64,000 nucleotides of DNA from Patagioenas fasciata. Taxonomy: Eukaryota > Chordata > Aves > Columbiformes > Columbidae. The stretch covers positions 4,901,445 through 4,965,444 of the forward strand of contig NC_092541.1 in the NCBI RefSeq assembly GCF_037038585.1. The letters run 5' to 3'. A program made the translations under genes and the position numbers. Under the pieces are notes generated by a model, which had not been told where the DNA came from, searched no databases, and saw only the letters and a program-made list of their open reading frames with translations. Below, piece after piece: positions 1-12,662 of the stretch (position 1 is the first letter of the stretch; each line of letters starts with the position of its first letter).

Positions 1-3000
1 ATGGAGCTGAGATGATAGTGCAGATCTTGGTTGGTTTTCTTCAGCTTCTTGGGCTTCTTTTTGAACCCAAAACTTTGTTTAAAGAAATCTTATTACCTGG
101 GCACGTGGTGTGGTCTCCATCCTTGGAGGTTTTGGAGACTCAGGCAGACAAAACCATGGGAAATCTTTTGGCATAAGTCTTGTTTCGGCAAGAGGATGGA
201 TTGGAGACCTCCAGAGGTTCCTTCCACCAGCACTTCTATGAGTTGATGAAGATGCTGTATTGCTTCACAAGTTAATTAACTAGTTAGTCTAGGTTTTGTG
301 CATGATAATAACAAACAACACAAATATTCCAGAACACCTTCAGAGGAGTCATCCGACCGATGGGTTACAAAGCTACGATGCTGCTTTCTTGTTCTCCCAG
401 GCTCCATGCAACAGGTAAGGTGTGTGGCTGGCCAGCTAAACACTGTGCATGGTGCAAGCAGAATTATGTCCCCTGGAAGCTGTCCTGAAAGCAGGCACGT
501 CCGTGGGATCACAGCAGAAAGTCTGCCATGAACCCTGCCTGCTCACCAGCAGCTCAGTGATGTCTGATTCCATTCCCAGCGATGGACTTCACTGCTCAGG
601 AGGCCCTTAATGAAGGGAAGTTAATGGGATTAAATGGAGAACAGCTGGAACAACTGAGAATTATTTAGACAAGTGTTTGCTTTTGCCTGTCTTTGACAGG
701 TTTTAGTGTCTCCCATTCCCACAGCTGCTCACTGAACACAAAGCCATGCATCCCATATTTCTCAGCTCCTGCAGTGGCCCTGCTTTGCAGAGCAGCTGAT
801 AATTTCCAAGCTCTGCACTTAACACTTCCACAGTGTCTGAGGGCACTCTGCCTGCTGTCTTTGGACAAAAACAAAAGGAACTTGCATCCCTCAGAACGTG
901 TGAGCATCATCTCTCCTGTTGTGTAGCTTGGCAAGTGAGCCACCATTGGAGATCTCTTTGCCAGAGGCAGCTGGAGCTTCCTGGAGCTAAAAGTCACTGG
1001 ATCCTCACTTTTTATCCCCATAAATACACTTCTGTTCCATAACAAAGCAAAAAGAGACAAAAGGAACATCCCCCAGACAGTGTGGTCCTCTTTGTACCCA
1101 CCCCACAGTATCCTTAGTCCGGATAGAGTGGTGAGGGCTCTTCAGGCTCCTCTTGGTGGCTGCTCTGGCTTAAATTTCTCTGTCACAGTGTCACCACAGC
1201 CACATGTTCCCCTCCTGGGGCTGGCCCTCAGCTATCCTGGCATCCTGTTTGTGGGGCTAAGTGGCGAATCACAGCTGGGGACTGAGCTACTGTAAAAAGA
1301 ACCTGTTTTGGGGGGCAGTGGGGGAGAGAGCTTGTGATCTCTGTATACATCAGTGCCACCTTCATATAGTTCTCCTTTTGTTTCGTTGTCACGTTTTTGA
1401 TGGAAAGTGCCTACAGGAATGAGCAGGTTTTCTGTGTATTGGAGCAGGAGCACTGTCTCTATGATCAGGAGGGCATCAGAACTCAGATGTGGCTGTGTGT
1501 CCTGCTCACACTTTTGCAGTCAGTGACTGATTCTCTATTGCTAGTGTTTATCAAAGGCCACCTTTATTTTAAAGGAAGGCTGTCCTAAATGCAACACAGG
1601 AGGTGCAGTAACCGCTGCTGACCTGCAGACCAGCTGCACCCCGCCTATGTGGAATGTGGGGAATACACACATAGATGGAGATGACTTGCCAGGAGAGGCT
1701 GGGAGTGTGGGACACAGTGCCATCCGGTGGACCTACCAAGCTGACCATGTGGCACCATAATGTAGCATGTTCCCCCGTGATGTGGGTCGAGTCATTGGGT
1801 TGTGTACAATGATTTTCTGACTCAGCCACAAACAAACCTGGGTTGTTGAGCAATGCACGGGTAGCAGATTACAGCCCTGAAAACACCTTCCTCAAGGCCT
1901 TGGGTACCCGGCGGCGCCCATCGCCTGGGTGTCCCCGCTGTGAGGATGCAGGAGGAACCATACATGGGGCACCGGCCCATTGCACCCCCATGTCCCCTCG
2001 CTCTCTGGGATGGAGCTGCTCCAGGTGATGGAGGGGAAGCAAAATCCAAGTCAACCCTCAGCTGTGTGCTCAGCGTCACTGAGGAGTGACGGGAGCTCCC
2101 CTGCGAGCAGCCATGGCTGCGCTCCGTGTGCCTCAGCTCAGCAGCACCAGGCAAGAGCGGTTTGGAGAGGAAAGGGCTCCCAGGGTGGCAGGGTGAGTAG
2201 GCAGGGCAGAAGAAAACTAGCGACCACTTTTCTCAATTTCTTGGTGAGATTTCTGCTGGAAAAGCCCCTCCAAAGGAGGCCTTGGTCCTTGCGCGATCCT
2301 TTGGGGCACAGTACCACCTGCTGGCAATGAGATGGCAGCGGAGTGAGAGAAGGGACATGGGGAGAAAGAACAGCCCTGGTGGTTTGCTTTTCCAGAATTC
2401 GAGCAGGAATCATGTTTGCAAAATAGTCCCGTTTTAAATATTTAGGTTGCGAATTTAGACCTCAAAGTCAAGCCATTGTTTCAGGGGACAGATTTCCCCC
2501 TCAGTCAGAATCACTGATGTTCGGGCCGCAATGTTTTTTCATCTGCAAAAGGAAGGCAATGAGAATCTTGAAATAAAGCCCAGTTTACCAAATCTGTGTG
2601 AAGAGTATATATGGGTAGATTATTATAGCTTTTTCTTTGATTTCTTATTAAGTCATAGCTTGCACAGTAATGTTTTCAACCCCTCCCCTCTTCTTCCCGG
2701 GGCTGTGCATGGCATCAGTGCTCCCCACCTCCCCTCGCAGCCCAAATTTATTTCTGTCCTGTTTTTTGCTGTTCACCTCAGCAAAGTGTTCAGCCTCTAA
2801 GTCTCCTAGGCTCTACCCCACTTACATTTATTTGCTTAAGAAATAGCAGATGATCGATGTGAGACTGCTAGTAATCTGTTCCTGTCCTCAGAACCCTCAA
2901 GTCTAGCAGCCACGTTCACCCTTTATTTCCCTTCAATTATCCCTCGCTCCTGTGCTTTGCTGTTTGTCTCCTCGGCTGTTTCACAGGGCAGTTTCTGGAG

Positions 3001-6000
3001 CGCGCAGCTGGCTGCAAAAGGAAGCTCTGTGCACTGAGCCGCTGGCCCACACAATGTGGCCAGGAAACTGTGGTTTAAAGCAAACCCATAGGATCCAAAA
3101 CACAACTCCTGAAAGTATTTGTTAAGCTATATGGGTTCAAATACAATCGAGGACTTGGTCTCACGCTCGGAACGTGGTCTCACTGGTTGAGGATGAGGAA
3201 GGGGTAGGACAGTCCCTGCTTAGCTGCACTCCCTAGAGTTTGTTTTCCTAAACCTGACTTATATATCAAAATGCACCTGACTGATGAGGTGTGTAAACTG
3301 CTTTGGAAGTAACAATTTGTTCATAATGGCAAAATTATCAGGTTGTACCAAGGCAGCACCTGGGAGTTGCAGACACACGTGGGTTAGCTGGAGAAAGGAC
3401 CAAACTGAACACTCTAGAGTTGAATTCAAGATGCTTTGGGTAAGGTTCAGCTCGCCTGGGGCCAGATGCTGACAGTGCAGGGCTCAGGGCTGAAGGTCTG
3501 GCACCTTGTCCATGCTGTGCCTGAAGGGTTTGGGTACCAGACCACACGTTGTCCTGGATGTCCTCAGGGGAAGCTGCATGAGATGGTGCGAGCTCAGCTG
3601 ACTACTGACGAAAGTAGGTGTCTGCTCACCACAACTTTTCTGCCTCTCCACCAAGGGCTGTGTTCTCATAAATGCCACCTGGGACCGGCTCGGTGCCTAC
3701 AGAGCTCTCCATTGATCAGTTCAGCTCACTGATTATGCATAAAAGGTCAAAAAAGAGCCTGTGCAAAATAGTGGTCAGGACTGCTACTGGGAGCAGATCG
3801 AGGATGGAGACAGGAGGGGGACAGTGATTCCTCGTTAGCTGTTAGACTGGCTTAGTTCATAATTTATCAACGTCCTCAGATTCCTCTGTTGGAGCCCAGC
3901 AGCTCCACATGGACTGCTTGAATATTAATTATGATCAACAGCTCTTTTCCATCCATTCAAGATACCTCCTTGGAGGCCTCTCTGAGCTGTTGACCTTTCC
4001 CTAGGACCTTAGCAAGACTGACCATGTTTTGGCATGACCGGGGATGGATGACATCCCCTCTGCTCTCCCATTTTCTCCAGGATGCAAAGACCACCTTGAC
4101 CCTGCTCTTCAGTCTTGCGCAATCATTCAGCTGTGTAGTCTCTGCTGACCCATCATTTTGACTTCACGTGCTTCATTGTTGGACCTCAGTTCCATCAGTC
4201 TTCCTGGCTGGCCCATCTCAGTGTTTTAACTGAGTGGATAAGACCAAGATGACTCACTCCAAACTGCGTCTGAAGAACATCTGATCACTCCATCTCCTTG
4301 TCCAGGTTTGCTGGACAGACGTAGAGCAGCAGCACCTTTTGCTAGCAAAAGAAGGTGGAAATCCAGGATTCCAGTTTATATCAGGCCCAGACTGGGACTT
4401 GGCTTGGAAAAGCCACACGGCACGGAGAAGGTGGGTGTGCTCACAGGGCAGTTCATAGCACCCCTCACACAGTTTCTTTTTGTGGTCAGGGGTAGACCCT
4501 GGTGAACAGGTGCTTCAAGGCTGCAAGCCACCCTTCAGGTCCCTTAGAGACTTCTGCTGATGCTTCCTCTCTAACCATCTCACCTGAGGGCTCGCAAGGT
4601 CACTGGATTGCTTATCAGTGTCTCCTTGTCCTGCCCAAGCTCCTGCCCATGGCACAGGTGTCTGTGCCTGTCCACTGTCACGGGTGCTCGTGGATTCAGC
4701 TACTGGTCCCTGGCCCCATTGCCTCTCCGGACAAGACTACATCGGGAGGGGTTCACCAACTGCTTGGGTGCCCCCAGGGAGCAGTGGCCATTTCCAGAGA
4801 AGTTTCATCAGTTTCCTTCTGCCTTTCTTCTTTTAAAGTTTTGCATGTTTCTGATCCTTTGACCTGTACCTTGTTTTCCTTTTTAACGTCTTTGTAATTT
4901 GATTTTGCTTTTGATCTGTTTCCCAATTTTCCCGATTTTCTGTTTAGAGTTTCAAATTTGGTTCGTGCACAGCAGTGACACTGTGCAAAAAGCAGATTCC
5001 TTGGGGAAAGTACCAGAACAGAATGTGCACGTAGAAACTCTTCCCCTGAAAAATTTCCCAGACACCAAGAATTCGCAGCTCAGGGACTTCCCCAGCCCAG
5101 GGTAGTGTTGATGGTTTTAGTAACAGTGTTTTTTCTCTTCCATAAATCTACCGAGTTGCTCCTCAAACTGCAAGAAAACATTTGGCTTCCGTGACGTGGT
5201 GTAGCCTGCAGCCCCACAGCTCCTGGTGACAATAACTTGGTTGTGTGAAAAACAGCATCCAGCAGTGGCTTTTTGGTTTGGTTTTGGTTTGTTTTGGTTT
5301 TTGTTTGTTTGTTTTTGTTGTTGTTTGTTGGTTTGTGTGTGTGTGTGTGTGTGTGTGTGTTTTAAATGCCACCAGCTGGTTTAATTTGATACCTCAGCAA
5401 CTGTAAGTTCTTGTTCACTCTCCGTCTGCCACTTGGTCTGGGAGACCTCCGCTGTATCCCATCAGTTGTCTCTTTTCTGAACTGAAGAATCCCAGACCTA
5501 CTCAGTAGCTCCTTCTAGAGATGCCCTTCTCTGTACTTGGTCAGTGCTGCTGTAATTCTCTAAATCTTAGTTCTAATCCTAGTTCTATTGCACTCATATT
5601 TGAGGTGGGAAGGGGGCTGACCTATGCCCGAATCTCATCTTAAAGTGCCATGAAATCAGCCTGCTCACAGACAATAGTTGCTATTTCTTGCCGTTCCTGC
5701 TGGTATGAGCTAAGGGAGAACAGAAGCCATCCAGATACATGATCAGATGAGTGTTAGTGAAGCTGCAGAGCAATGCTCAGGTCAAGAAGTACAGGAGACC
5801 TTGAAGAGCTACTCAGCTCTAGAAATCGGTGCTCCAGAAGATTACTTGTAATGAGCTGAGGATTTATTTACTCCTTATATGATATCTGGGGGAAAAAAGC
5901 ATCATTTTCACAGGATTATGCAACACAATGGGACATGGGAGGAGAGAGCTGTCTGAGGAGAGAAGGATGTCTACAATATGATTGTCTGTGCAACTGTACA

Positions 6001-6057
6001 TCGGAGCTAATTCACCACTTTCTCTTTATGGACAGTGAGTTTCCCATAGACAACAGG
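1..6057. other. 5' intergenic flank, no gene recognised
   Basis: No open stretch here reads as a known protein or as an exon with matching splice signals and conserved motifs. No exon of WNT3, the expected 5' neighbour of WNT9B in vertebrates, was recognised on either strand. The interval from about 2400 to 3130 is repeat-free and AT-rich, with a TGTGGTTT (RUNX-like) motif near 3068, and could be a regulatory element. Around 5450-5560 there may be a very old CR1 remnant, too decayed to call. Confidence 0.5.
5264..5360. repeat. T/G-rich simple repeat ending in a (TG)n microsatellite
   Basis: A run of GTTTT/GGTTTT/GTTT units passes into a nearly pure TG dinucleotide array at about 5336-5360. 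It is a low-complexity simple repeat. The reverse-strand open frame across it is only His-Thr, Gln-Thr and Lys repeats and is not a gene. Confidence 0.9.
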
Positions 6058-6312
6058 TCACAGAATCCCGGAATCCCAGAATGTCAGGGGTTGAAGGGCC
6101 CTGGAAAGCTCATCCAGTGCAATCCCCCCACGGAGCAGGAACACCCAGCTGAGGTTCCACAGGAAGGTGTCCAGGCGGGTTTGAATGTCTGCAGAGAAGG
6201 AGACTCCACAACCTCCCTGGGCAGCCTGGGCCAGGCTCTGCCACCCTCACCAGGAACAAGTTGCTTCTCATCTCTAAGTGGAACCTCCTGTGTTCCAGTT
6301 TGCACCCATACT
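6058..6312 (-). mobile_element. CR1 retrotransposon 3' fragment (young subfamily)
   Basis: The + strand begins with the inverted CR1 3' end (TCACAGAATCCCGGAATCCCAGAAT) and continues into a CR1 3' region, so the element lies on the minus strand and is 5'-truncated. The same subfamily occurs at 29378-29705 and 55935-56365. The three copies match closely over about 250 bp, which indicates fairly recent insertions. Confidence 0.88.
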
Positions 6313-9300
6313 GGTAATAATTAAGTAGAGTCATCTATAAAAATACCATCTTGAATCTCCTGGGTGGTCGTCATAGAGAACAGAACATCATGAATCACAG
6401 CCAGAGACCCAGACAGGAAATGTATCTGGGATACTTGTTATTCTGCTTTCCTTGTTGACAATGGTGATCCAGGAGAATCAGAGGAGGTACTGTGAAATGT
6501 GATGAAGACAATCAAGGGCACCAAATGATGGTATCACTAAAGGAGGGTTAGGACTCTTCAGCTGGAAGACCTGGGGTCTGTCAGAAGGATGAATGCCACT
6601 CTTGCTTGGGCAGTGGTGAAGCTGCCTGTGTTTGTAGTTCTTAACAACATGGAAAAGAATACTCACAACTTGGGCAGTCCAGACATGCAGTACGCCCCAT
6701 GGCCTGGATTTAGGATGTTTGGCACAATCCAAGGATGTCATTGCTGTGAGGAGGAGATCAGCAGAAGCAAGAGAATAATTCAAAGGTACACCAGGAGAAG
6801 TCTTTTAAGGGCAGGCACACCACATGACACCTCAAACTCAGAGGATGTCACGATATCAGCTCACATGCCTCATTCCTAATTTTTGTCTTTTGTTACAATG
6901 AATATCTTGCTTAATCCCTGTAAAATGCTGTGGGCAAGCCAGAGTTATTAGCACTAACTATACAGTTCAGAAGAAGATTCTGAAGTCTTGCAGAAGTTAT
7001 GATCTGTCTCTTGGGATGAATGAACTTCCTATGAGCACGACAGAAAGATGTAACGTCACTTAGGTCTTGAGGATACGACATGTTAACTCTGTGCTCCACA
7101 GAAACCAATAGAACATTGCATCTGAATTAGAGGAGGTGGCTTGATGGTGGTCCCACTTCGTCATCCATCTCCTCTTCTTTGATATCATTGTCCCCCAGCA
7201 AGGTCCTTGAAAGCATTTGTGGTGGCCCATCTCAAAGCTTCCTTTTGCTGAGAAAAGAAGCAGCTTTTGTTTGGTGGACTAAGACACGTGCACAACCCAT
7301 GGTCATTTCATGGGGTCCTGGACACCCTCTCCAAAGCATGGGACCTGCTGCCAGGGTCTCTGATCAGGATATGGTTGGATGGACTAATTTATAACTTTGA
7401 AGAGTGGGGTGGGTTTTGCAAAGCCCCTGTATGGGAAAGTGTGAGTATTGTTTTTGCCAATACATATGATCAATATCTGAGTATCAGAAATTCCTATGAA
7501 GCCAAACTCCAGCAAATAGAAACCTTGGGTGAGGATTTTCCTTTGGCTCTCGTGCATCCCTCAAAACGCCCTTTCTGCAAACCCTTACAATGTGTGTCTC
7601 TTTCTTGTGAATCAAGTAAAGTGGCAACTGAAATTCAATTAAAAGCCCCTTGAAATTCCATAGATAAAAAACTAAAGACCGTACGTATGAAATAAATACT
7701 CATATAGACGCTTGTTCAGATGGCTATAGGACAGCAAATCGAGCAACAAGCTCTTGGCTTAGAAAACTATCAAGTTTAGAAAATATATGACCATTGTGCC
7801 TTGGCAAATGTCCCTAAAACTGCTTTGGAAACAGAACAGATAAAATCAGCTCTGAAATAAAATAATTTAACTGGAGAGAGATCTACAATGACAAATACTG
7901 AAGCATCCCTACCAGGAACTGGGTTAGAGTAACGTGTCAGGGCAGAAAACAGCTGGTTTTCTTTCTCCAGTGTTTTATAGGTTTCACTGACTTACCACCT
8001 CCATGACACGACCTGAACCTTGCACTGTGCAGCGGAACGAGCGGAGCAGGTAGAACAGTCTTCTCACCCATACACACAGACCCTCTCAGATACCCTAGCT
8101 GGCTCCTATTTTCCTCAGTTTTCCTTCTCCTGATGTCTTGTGCCCTTTTCTTCCCGAGTCCTCAGCACATCTGAGCCTCATCCTTGCCTCTGACAAAGGC
8201 TTTTCCATTCCTGCTGTCAGCACAAAGTGTCACTCGGCCCATGTGCTAAGCCACCCATATCCCTACTGTTGGGCTTTCTTCATGCCCACCTCCACCATCA
8301 CCTTGTCCTCCTCCAGGTCTGCTCAGTGTGTCTCCTGACACCTTCTTCTCTGCTTCAGACACCAATTTGCTGGTTGCTTTATTCTCCCTCTGACCCAGCT
8401 CTTCACTGATCAGCCAAACTCCTCTAGGTTCACTGCATTTTTCCCCAAGACCATCTCTATAAATGGACTCCTCACTCCCTGTGTGAGACACCTTCCCTCC
8501 CCAGACTTGGCTCTGTTAAACCTCATAAACCTGTTAAACCCAGAAATTCTGGGAAGGGACCCTGCTACAGTGGCTCCCCAGTAAGCCAAGATGGAAAAGA
8601 GGTCTGGGGACAAGATAACCTCTCATGCTGCCCCCATGCTATCTCTTTGACACCCTCTGCTGAAGACTTCATCTTCAGTTGTTCTGCCACTGTGGCTTGG
8701 GATGAGAAAAGCAATAGTTGCAGCTAGAGTTGTCCTTCCTTAGCACACCGCCTCTTGGGTTTCCCTTTGCTGACAGAAGGGAGCCGGACCAAGAGGACAG
8801 GGTGCCTGTGTGTAAGACTCCCCCAGGGCATAGGAGCATGTTCAGCTTTCCCAGAACCTTGACTCCTGAGAGGTCTTTGCTGCGGACATTGTCTCAGCAT
8901 GACTGCAACGTGCACAGCCATCTGCGGCTTTGTAGCCCCAGCTCTAGCACCATGAAGCATGGCTGTTCCCTCCATCTACCCCACAGTTCCCATCTCCTCC
9001 CCAGGTGCCCACATACCATTTGAAATTCCCCACTTCGCACCAGACAGAAGGCAAAATGTCTTCTGCCTACTGTAACTTTCCCAATATAAATAGATACTGT
9101 CGAGGATATAAAATTCTGGCTGTAATTGTTGTCTCCAAACCATATGGAAAGTTGCCTTCCTCACATCAGTGACACTTTCCAAGAGGTACAAGAGAGGTGT
9201 TTGTCTCCTCTTCCCCACCACTGCTTGTCTACCTCCCTTGGCAGCCTGCAGTCTTTCCTTATGTATTGTCTCTCTGGGGTTGAAAGATTTATTACATCAA

Positions 9301-10750
9301 CATGTAACGGTCTTCTGCTGGCACTTCATTGCCTGGATCCTGGCCTGTGCTTTTCACCCTTCCTCAGCAGGTCCCTGTGGAGTTGCATAGACCTATGGGG
9401 TCTATGCCTCTTCGGTTCCTCTGCTAGTCTTCCTGGCATGCCTGCCATGTCCACATTTGGACTTCCAAGAACTGATAGAACTGCTAGAAGCACCTCATCT
9501 GCCACAGCTTTGTCCAGGAGCCACCACCCCTCCCATTCCCTCTGATCTCTTGGCAGAGGTTCTGCGTGGTCTGCTCTGCTCACCGGTGTTCACAAAGTGG
9601 ACTTCCCTAAGCCAGCTCACTCGGACTGAAGCAGGACAGGAACAAACATCCAGGCAGCTTCTCTGATATCCTGAAGGCTACAGGCAGTGCTGGGCACCTA
9701 GAGATGGCTTGATGGTATCACAGCTTCCCCAAGAGTCTGGGAGAAGGCACCTTGGCTGCTTTAGAACTCAAGGGTTTGGGCCTCTGGTGCACCAGATCAC
9801 CCAAATTTGAAAGAGGACAACAGAGTCTGCACTGTAGCCTTCTTCGCTAAGGATATCAGGACTTGATTGTGACACTGGTGAGCATGGCATGGTGTTCTCC
9901 ATGTGTTTCCACTCTCAGATTTGGAGGCAGGTGGCTGCCTTCTTCCTCAACTGTGCCCATGGTCTGCTGGTGCCTGGCTGGGGACACCGTGGCACTGTGG
10001 CTGAAGACTGTATGTGAAGAACATTCTACGATGCAGAATTGCACTCTCTGATGTGCTCTCAGCAAATACTGATATCCATGCCTCCTTGATGCCCAGACCT
10101 GTATCTTCTGAATATTGTCACGGCAACAAGAAGCGATTCAAGTCATTCCCATTCAATTGGGTGAAAAGTAGCATTAAAAGAGATCCTTATGCAAACACCC
10201 CTGAACAGGGGTAAGAAAATCAGCAGGTCTCTGCATGGCACCCAACGAGCCCTGCCAAGAGCAGAACCAGAGAAAAGCTTCTCAGAGGTGTAGACAAAAT
10301 GGAACTTTCCTGCTCCTTGAACATTTAGGCAACAAGGTTTAGATTTGAGGCTGCAGCAGAGCAGATTTGAAAGGAAGGTGATGAGGAGACAGTAGTGTCC
10401 TAGAACAGTACTGGGTGTTGGGGAGCTCTGTAAGGGGTGAAGATAGCTGGGTTGCCCTTCTTTACATTTTTCATTGTATCTTACCCCCTTCATGAAGACA
10501 CAGACTTTTCTGACACTCAGACACATACCTTCCTCTACTTCCCTTCCCAGACAACCATATTCAACCTCCTGTGTCTCCATGGCTCAAGACAGAGCAAGGG
10601 GGAATATCAGAGTCTTCTTACTGTAGTAGGACTGCTGTGAGATGGTGACTGTTCATGTTGACCCTGCTTACCTTAGTACACCTCAAAACACCAGTCCTTG
10701 CAGCAGGGTTGTGCAGGCAGGAGGTGGGACAATCTGTTTTTTACAATTAA
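6313..10750. other. 5' intergenic flank, no gene recognised
   Basis: Only short scattered open frames with no recognisable domain or exon structure. A pyrimidine-rich stretch spans about 8090-9000. No confident repeat or regulatory element was identified. Confidence 0.5.
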
Positions 10751-10940
10751 AGTGGTGAGAGTCTGGCCCAGGTTGGCCAGAGAGGTGGTGGATGAAGCAT
10801 CCCTGGAGACATCCCAGGCCAGGCTGGACAGGGCTCTGAGCAACCTGAGCTGGTGAAGATGTCCCTGCTCATGGCAGGGGGTTGAACTAGATGAGCTTTG
10901 AAGGTTCCTTTCAATCCGAACCATTCGTTCAGTGATTCAT
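10751..10940 (+). mobile_element. CR1 retrotransposon 3' fragment
   Basis: The sequence follows a CR1 3' segment (CCCAGGTTGGCCAGAGAGG, then a GAACTAGATGAGCTTTGAAGG motif) and ends in a decayed CR1 terminus near GTGATTCAT. It is related to the minus-strand fragments at 37674 and 63510, which share the stretch around ATGTCCCTGCTCATGGCAGG. Confidence 0.85.
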
Positions 10941-11159
10941 CCAGACAGAGGCAAGTTATAGAGATGCTCTGCCCTGGGAATCTGCCATGAGCTACCATGT
11001 AGGAAAACAAAAAGAAACAGCCCAAATTACATACTAGAGAAAACCACTGGTCTCAGTAGTAGAGAAGGGCTCTCAGTACTACGCTCCCCATCATGAGATG
11101 TTTGAGGACACTGCTGCAGGGATAGGAATAACTGCAGATTCAGCTGGAGTTCTTTATGT

Positions 11160-11400
11160 TTTGGACATTAGGAAAAGGTTCTTCAATGAGAGGGTGGTTG
11201 GTCACAACAGGCTCACCAGGGATGTGGTTACAGTACCAAGTCTACAGAGTTCAAGGAGCATCTGGACAATCCTCTTAGTGATATGGTTTAGTGTTACGTA
11301 GTGCTGGAAGGAGGAGGGATTTGGACTCAATGATTCCTATGGGCCCCTTCCAATTTGAGATATTCTCTTTTTCTAAGTTTCTGTATTCTAAGATTCTAAA
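11160..11400 (+). mobile_element. Older CR1 retrotransposon 3' fragment
   Basis: It shows the CR1 pattern of GGACATTAGGAAAAGGTTCTT, then GGATTTGGACTCAATGATTCC, then a terminal TTCTGTATTCTAAGATTCTAA. It is more diverged than the copies at 6058 or 29378, and similarity may extend weakly upstream to about 11100. Confidence 0.75.
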
Positions 11401-12289
11401 TTTCACTAGGAAGCGCTCCAGTTCACAACCTTGCACACACCTTTACACCGTTTACAAAGCAAACTTCCCAGATACACAACCTGATGTAGGAGTGTGCATC
11501 ACCAGCTTGGCAAAGTTGCCGTTCTCATTTATTGGCTGGGTAGGTCGGTTTCAGACTGCTGCATCTGGCTGTGTGCCTATCTCGAGCCCTATCACGTATG
11601 TGTCTCCACAGCCCTGTGATGTTATGGGAGCATTTCCAGAGCGTGGGGGTTGCACCTCGCTAACATCTGTCCTTGTGGTGAATCTTGGGTTCTGGAAATT
11701 TGTTACTGAGTTGCCCTATGACAGTTTGTGTAATTGCACTTGGGAGGATCAGGCTGGACGTTAAGCAGTCCTTCCCCTTGAGGGTCCTGCATCCATAGCA
11801 CAAGTGCCCAGAGAGGTGTGGGAATCTGCCTCCTTGGAGGGCTGCAGGACTTGGTTGGATGGAGTCACGGACATTCTCATCTAAATTTGACAACAGCCTG
11901 CCTCAGGATGGGAGACTGGTCTGGAGATCTCCAAGGGATCCTTCCCATCAACATTTGTATGAGATGTCTGTTTGTCCAATGTTTGGTTATTGGTGTCTGT
12001 GGAACTGTGCTTCAAGCCATGCCTTGAGATCTGCCTCTCATGTCCATGAGCATCAGAACCATGGGCAGTGTGTCCAAGCAGAAGGGAAGTGTTAGGTGAA
12101 TGCTGGGTGCCTGGCACAGCAGGTTCTTCATCTTTTCCTTGATGCATCAGTTCACCTTCCTGCACAAACTGCTGCCCGCAGGCGTGCTGCACCTCCAAAG
12201 GCAGCAGTAAGGCTTGGAGGCGGGATGTCCCCCTACTGCATCCACCGTAATTATTCTATATGGCACCGCCGAGCATCCCGGAGCCTGGT
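11401..12289. other. Proximal upstream region of WNT9B
   Basis: Non-repetitive sequence between the last upstream CR1 and the CpG island. It may hold proximal regulatory sequence, but no motif stands out. Open frames here (for example 11291-11764) have no recognisable similarity. Confidence 0.4.
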
Positions 12290-12464
12290 TTGGAGACCGC
12301 GGCTGCCCCGCCGTGCTCTGCGAACCCAGAGAGCCCCAGGGGTTGCAAGGACGGAGGGACCTGGTGGGACGCGACCCGGCACGGAATCCCCGAGGGGCCG
12401 GCGGGTCCCCAGGGAGCCCCGGGGGTGCCCGGCGCCGTCTTGCCACGGCGTCGCCGGCGGCTGT

Positions 12465-12573
12465 GGGACGGGACGGGCCGGGACGGGAGGAGGGGGCTGT
12501 CCCGCCTCCCGCTTAAAGAGCCGCGGCGCCGGGCGGCCGCGCAGCGACCTGCGGAGCGGCACCGCCCGGCACC
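12465..12573 (+). promoter_or_regulatory. Putative WNT9B core promoter and 5'UTR
   Basis: A GGGAC-type G-rich array lies at 12465-12490, an inverted GC box (CCCGCCTCCC) at 12501-12510, and an AT-rich TTAAAG at 12513-12518. The last is the only TATA-like sequence just before the start codon and would place transcription initiation around 12540-12550. The start ATG at 12574 sits in a good Kozak context (GGCACCATGC). The transcription start is inferred, not observed. Confidence 0.5.
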
Positions 12574-12662
12574 ATGCGCTCCGCCGCCGCCCTCTGCCGC
12601 ATCCTCCTCCTCCTCATCCTCCTCCTCCTGCCGCCGCCGCCGCCCGCCGCCGCCTACTTCGG
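12574..12662 (+). CDS. WNT9B: WNT9B exon 1 (signal peptide)
   Basis: It encodes the first 29 residues plus two bases of Gly30. The start is the ATG after CGGCACC. The peptide has an Arg near the N-terminus, a Leu/Ile hydrophobic core, a five-Pro run and an Ala-Ala-Ala-Tyr-Phe-Gly end, matching the signal-peptide and mature-start pattern (SYFGLTG or AYFGLTG) of WNT9 proteins. The donor is GG|GTCAGC. The hydrophobic core and Pro run are encoded by CTC and CCG triplet repeats. Reading past the donor leaves a long but spurious frame to 13221. Confidence 0.93.
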
